From Streptomyces sp. NBC_01478 (GTDB lineage: Bacteria; Actinomycetota; Actinomycetes; Streptomycetales; Streptomycetaceae): a stretch of 64,000 nucleotides of DNA. The stretch lies in the NCBI RefSeq assembly GCF_036227225.1, contig NZ_CP109444.1:9715501-9779500 (forward strand), given 5' to 3'. How positions within the stretch are numbered: the stretch's first letter is position 1; every line of letters starts with the position of its first letter. The translations under genes were made by a program, and so were the position numbers. The notes below the pieces were generated by a model. That model was not told the DNA's origin. It worked only from the letters and a program-made list of their open reading frames with translations, and searched no databases. Below, one piece after another: positions 61,109-64,000 of the stretch.

Positions 61109-61842
61109 AGCGGCTTCGTCCACGAGGCGTCGGAGCGGGTCAGGACGAACGCGGTGCCGGAGGCCGCCACCAGCAGCAGCGCGGCGAACAGCAGGGGCAG
61201 CGCCCGGCCGCCGTGCTCGACCGCGACGGCACCGGCGAGACCGCCCGCGAACATCGCCGCGGCCGAGAGCGCCCGGCGGCCGGCCTTGCTGCCCTTGCCG
61301 CCCGCGAGACGGCTGTCCGCGGCGACTCCGGTGATGGTGAGCGTCAGCACGGTCGTCGTCAGGTCGGGCACGGCCAGGGCGCGGGCGGTGGCGTTCTGCA
61401 CGCCCATCGCGAGGCCGAGGAGGGCGATCAGGGTGTACTGGACGGCCGTGCCGACGTGTGCGGTGTCGGTGACCTGGGCGACGACGTACGCGGCCAGGAC
61501 CAGGGTCGTCTCCAGCAGCAGCGCCAGGTGCAGGACGCGGCCCCGGTGGGCGCCGGCGCCGTGCGCGAGCCGTCCGCCGAGCAGGGCGCCGGTGGCGAAC
61601 GCGGCCAGTGCCGCGAGGGAGGCCGCCAGGGAGAAGCCCGCCGCGCCGGCGATCGCGAAGCCGGAGAAGACGACGTTGCCGGTCATGTTGGCGACGAAGA
61701 CATGGCCCAGGACGAGATAGCTGAAGGCGTCGACGAGTCCGGTCACCACCGTCAGCGCGAGCATGAGCGGGGGGAGCGGACCGTGCCGGTCCTTCATGTC
61801 GGGGACGACCGTGGCCCACGCGTCGTGCAGTGCGGCAGGCAT
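61105..61842 (-). CDS. DUF1275 (YoaK) family membrane protein
   Basis: A 245-aa protein with about six membrane segments. Early signature residues TGLVDAFSYLVLGHVFVANMTGNVVFSGF and later GVQNATARAL are typical of DUF1275. Its function is not established. ATG 61842 has GGGAGCA 5 nt upstream; a longer open frame begins at 61929. It is the first gene of a two-gene operon with the aquaporin and follows the LysR gene by 144 nt. Confidence 0.9.
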   Translation of the reverse strand: MPAALHDAWATVVPDMKDRHGPLPPLMLALTVVTGLVDAFSYLVLGHVFVANMTGNVVFSGFAIAGAAGFSLAASLAALAAFATGALLGGRLAHGAGAHRGRVLHLALLLETTLVLAAYVVAQVTDTAHVGTAVQYTLIALLGLAMGVQNATARALAVPDLTTTVLTLTITGVAADSRLAGGKGSKAGRRALSAAAMFAGGLAGAVAVEHGGRALPLLFAALLLVAASGTAFVLTRSDASWTKPL

Positions 61843-61986
61843 GGCATTGCTCCCATTCGCTGGAGATCCGACCCTGAAAATCTGGCTTCTCCACGAGCCT
61901 CGCGCCACCGGGAGCGTTTCGTCCAACATATGGATGCGGACGCAGCGATCTCCTGCACCGATCGATCTTCTCTGCCGATCGATCTT
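61843..61986 (-). promoter_or_regulatory. DUF1275 promoter region with 14-nt direct repeats
   Basis: CCGATCGATCTTCT occurs twice, at 61958-61971 and 61975-61988 (17-nt period), the second entering the LysR stop codon. A patch near 61925 (CATATGGATGCGG) resembles the LysR leader at 62972. Confidence 0.45.
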
Positions 61987-62931
61987 CTACGTCGATCGGT
62001 CGCCCCGGCCCGTGCTCGCGTGCCGCTCCACCACTTCCAGGAACGCGGCGGCGGCCGGCGCCAGCCGCTTGCTGTCGTGGACCGCGCAGATGGTGTGCAC
62101 CGCCGCCTCGTCCGCGATCCGCAGCGCGCGGCCCCCGTACGGCAGTGCGGTGCGGGGGTCCGGGGCCGCGACGGAGTCGTCGAACACGGACGACCGGGGG
62201 ACGACCGTCACGCCGATGCCCCGTGCGGCCAGCCGGATCATGTCGTGGATCTGGCCGACCTGGAAGTGCTGGCCGGGTTCCACTCCGGCGCGGGCGAAGG
62301 CGGCCTCCACCTGGCGGCGCAGTCCGCTGCCCCGGGTGAACTGGATGAGCTGGTGGCTCTCCGGCAGATCGGCGAGGTCGACGGTGTCGCGGTCGGCCAG
62401 GGCGTGGTCGGCGGGCACGATCAGCACCAGCGGGTCGACGGCCAGCACCAAGTGGTCGAGCCCGTCCGGGACTTGGCGCGGGCCCAGGCCCACGACCGCG
62501 ATGTCGAGGTCCCCGGCCAGGACCGACGCGGCCATCTCCGCGCTGGGCGCGTTGGTCACATGGAAGTCGATGCCCGGGTAGCGGGCGTGGTAGTCGGCCA
62601 TCACCTCGACCAGGTCGACCGAGGAGGCCCGCGTCTGGACCAGGCCGAGCCGCAGCCGCCCGCGCCGCAGTCCGGACAGGGCGTCGAGGGCCGCCCGGGC
62701 GTTGCCGACGTCGGCGAGGATGCGGCGGGCCAGCGGTTCGAGGAGTTCCCCGGCGGCCGTCAGTCGTACGGAACGGCTGGTGCGGCTGAAGAGCTGGGCG
62801 CCCACGTCCTTCTCCAGCCGGGCGATCTGCTGGCTCAGCGCGGACTGGGCGACATAGCAACTGGCCGCAGCCTGGGTGAAGTTACGGGTCTCGGCGACGG
62901 CGAGGAAGTACTTCAGATGCCTCAGATCCAT
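61987..62931 (-). CDS. LysR-family transcriptional regulator
   Basis: A 314-aa regulator with winged HTH (MDLRHLKYFLAVAETRNFTQAAASCYVAQSALSQQIARLE) and a type-2 periplasmic-binding-like effector domain (DIAVVGLG, VPADHALAD, GIGVTVVPRSS). ATG 62931 is used because the HTH begins there. It diverges from the YtcJ-like amidohydrolase across 126 bp, its most likely target; the downstream DUF1275/aquaporin pair may also respond. Confidence 0.92.
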   Translation of the reverse strand: MDLRHLKYFLAVAETRNFTQAAASCYVAQSALSQQIARLEKDVGAQLFSRTSRSVRLTAAGELLEPLARRILADVGNARAALDALSGLRRGRLRLGLVQTRASSVDLVEVMADYHARYPGIDFHVTNAPSAEMAASVLAGDLDIAVVGLGPRQVPDGLDHLVLAVDPLVLIVPADHALADRDTVDLADLPESHQLIQFTRGSGLRRQVEAAFARAGVEPGQHFQVGQIHDMIRLAARGIGVTVVPRSSVFDDSVAAPDPRTALPYGGRALRIADEAAVHTICAVHDSKRLAPAAAAFLEVVERHASTGRGDRST

Positions 62932-63057
62932 GGCGCGCCCGTCTCCTGATCCAGCTCTTTCGGCGATCGATACATGCGGATCCATGTGTTGGACCGATCC
63001 ATCGTCGCAAACCTAGCGTCGAACCGCCACCAGCCGAGTCCGACCTCAGGAGCCGAC
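62932..63057. promoter_or_regulatory. Divergent LysR/amidohydrolase control region
   Basis: The inverted repeat ACATG-CGGATC-CATGT (62972-62987) and the GATCGAT patch at 62965-62971 lie in the middle of this 126-bp gap. They are candidate LysR-binding sites for the divergent amidohydrolase. Confidence 0.5.
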
Positions 63058-64000
63058 GTGTCCAGCAGCACCATGCCCGTGGGCGGCATACGCCCGCACG
63101 ACGGAGTCGAGAACCCCGCCCAACTCGTCGTCCGCAACGCCCGCATCCACACCGGTGACCCCGCCCGCCCGGCGGCGTCCGCCGTGGCGATCACCGACGG
63201 CGTCTTCACCGCCGTGGGCGACGACGCGACCGTGGCCCCGCACATCGGCCCCGCCACCCGGGTCGTGGACGCGCTCGGCCGACGGGTGATTCCCGGGCTC
63301 AACGACTCCCATCTGCACGTCATCCGGGGCGGGTTGAACTATCTGCTGGAGCTGCGCTGGGACGGCGTACGGTCGTTGCGCACCGCGCTGCGGATGCTGC
63401 GGGAGCAGGCCGAGCGCACGCCAACGGGGCAGTGGGTGCGGGTCGTTGGCGGCTGGACCGGCGAGCAGTTCGCGGAGAAGCGGCTGCCGACCGTCTCCGA
63501 GTTGAACGCCGCCGCCCCCGACACCCCTGTGTTCGTCCTGCACTTGTACCAGTCGGCGATCCTCAACCGGGCCGCGCTGGAGGCTGTCGGCTTCACGCGG
63601 GACTCGCCGAATCCGCCCGGCGGCGAGATCGTCCGCGACTTCGCGGGCAACCCCACCGGCGTGCTGCTGGCCGCGCCCGCCGCCGGGCTGCTCTACTCCA
63701 CGCTCGCCAAGGGCCCGATCCTCGCCCCCGAGGACCAACTCGGCTCCACCCGGCACTACTTGAGGGAACTGAACCGCTTCGGCATCACCAGCGCCATCGA
63801 CGCCGCCGGCGGTTTCCAGAACTTCCCCGACAACTACGCGGCCGTCACCGAACTCGCCGAGCGCGGCGAGCTGACCGTCCGTATCGCCTACCACCTCTTC
63901 CCGCAGACCGCCGGGCAGGAACTCGACGACCTGCGCCGTTGGATCGGCATGGTCAGCCCCGGCGACGGCGACGAATGGCTGCGCTGCAACGGCGCCGGCG
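63058..64000 (+). CDS. YtcJ-like amidohydrolase (partial)
   Basis: The first 314 residues of an amidohydrolase running past the window end. The N-terminal beta-sandwich strand is NPAQLVVRNARIHTGDPARP, followed by the metal motif GLNDSHLHV near residue 80 and VRVVGGWTGEQF, ILNRAALEAVGF typical of YtcJ/imidazolonepropionase relatives. GTG 63058 follows CAGGAG by 5 nt. It diverges from the LysR gene. Confidence 0.87.
   Translation, partial: MSSSTMPVGGIRPHDGVENPAQLVVRNARIHTGDPARPAASAVAITDGVFTAVGDDATVAPHIGPATRVVDALGRRVIPGLNDSHLHVIRGGLNYLLELRWDGVRSLRTALRMLREQAERTPTGQWVRVVGGWTGEQFAEKRLPTVSELNAAAPDTPVFVLHLYQSAILNRAALEAVGFTRDSPNPPGGEIVRDFAGNPTGVLLAAPAAGLLYSTLAKGPILAPEDQLGSTRHYLRELNRFGITSAIDAAGGFQNFPDNYAAVTELAERGELTVRIAYHLFPQTAGQELDDLRRWIGMVSPGDGDEWLRCNGAG

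Overview
The window looks like chromosomal DNA of a Streptomyces or close relative. It is very GC-rich with GC-biased third codon positions, uses GTG starts freely, and has many 1-4 nt stop/start overlaps (TGATG, ATGA, GTGA). It also carries Tat and lipobox signals, a GH18 chitinase with DasR-like promoter sites, an MmyB-type protein and an Sfp-type phosphopantetheinyl transferase. No rRNA, tRNA, CRISPR array, phage or transposase gene was seen. The content is mostly accessory catabolism: about 57 protein genes in sugar, amino-acid and aromatic utilisation blocks, each with a transporter and usually its own regulator.

Layout. 1-208: 5' end of a probable IclR regulator with a hexapeptide-repeat N-terminus. 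229-774: MarR regulator facing a four-gene CoA operon (SDR, amidohydrolase, acyl-CoA synthetase carrying a 12-unit heptapeptide array, MaoC hydratase; 933-4970). 5040-22095: a large glycan island. Its leftward arm encodes a PfkB kinase, Tat-type binding lipoprotein, two permeases, GH2 beta-galactosidase, Tat metallophosphoesterase with a LamG-like domain, Tat PHP phosphoesterase and a secreted unknown. Its rightward arm encodes a DeoR regulator, GH4 glycosidase and GH38 alpha-mannosidase. 22150-23944: chitinase and DasR-like sites. 23985-28495: ATP-grasp ligase, metallophosphoesterase/PPTase pair, a small protein and an alpha/beta hydrolase. 28529-30645: HTH plus ImmA/IrrE-like peptidase pair and a lone MmyB-type domain. 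30699-36330: Cache-like protein, GntR regulator and a polyamine-type ABC importer.

36381-43540: probable trans-4-hydroxyproline catabolism (hydroxyproline epimerase, three-part D-hydroxyproline oxidase, DapA-family deaminase, GntR regulator) facing an Xaa-Pro aminopeptidase. 43623-51800: probable alpha-1,3-glucan utilisation (LacI regulator, CUT1 importer, GH13 alpha-glucosidase, secreted protein with the GH87 catalytic Asp pattern). 51769-57490: sulfonate/taurine-type importer, flavin/[2Fe-2S] reductase, a 59-aa Cys/His protein and a Rieske oxygenase. 57726-60464: LLM flavin oxidoreductase, a small membrane protein and a damaged pair (frameshifted gene plus truncated M48 peptidase). 60320-62931: aquaporin, DUF1275 membrane protein and LysR regulator. 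63058-end: start of a YtcJ-like amidohydrolase.

The most unusual features are exact-period tandem arrays clustered in the first 5 kb (18 bp x10, 21 bp x12, 14 bp x4), two of them translated. The best candidates for less-described systems are the GH87 alpha-glucan locus, the hydroxyproline locus with its dipeptide-cleaving partner and shared DNA motif, and a glycan island holding two exported phosphoesterases.
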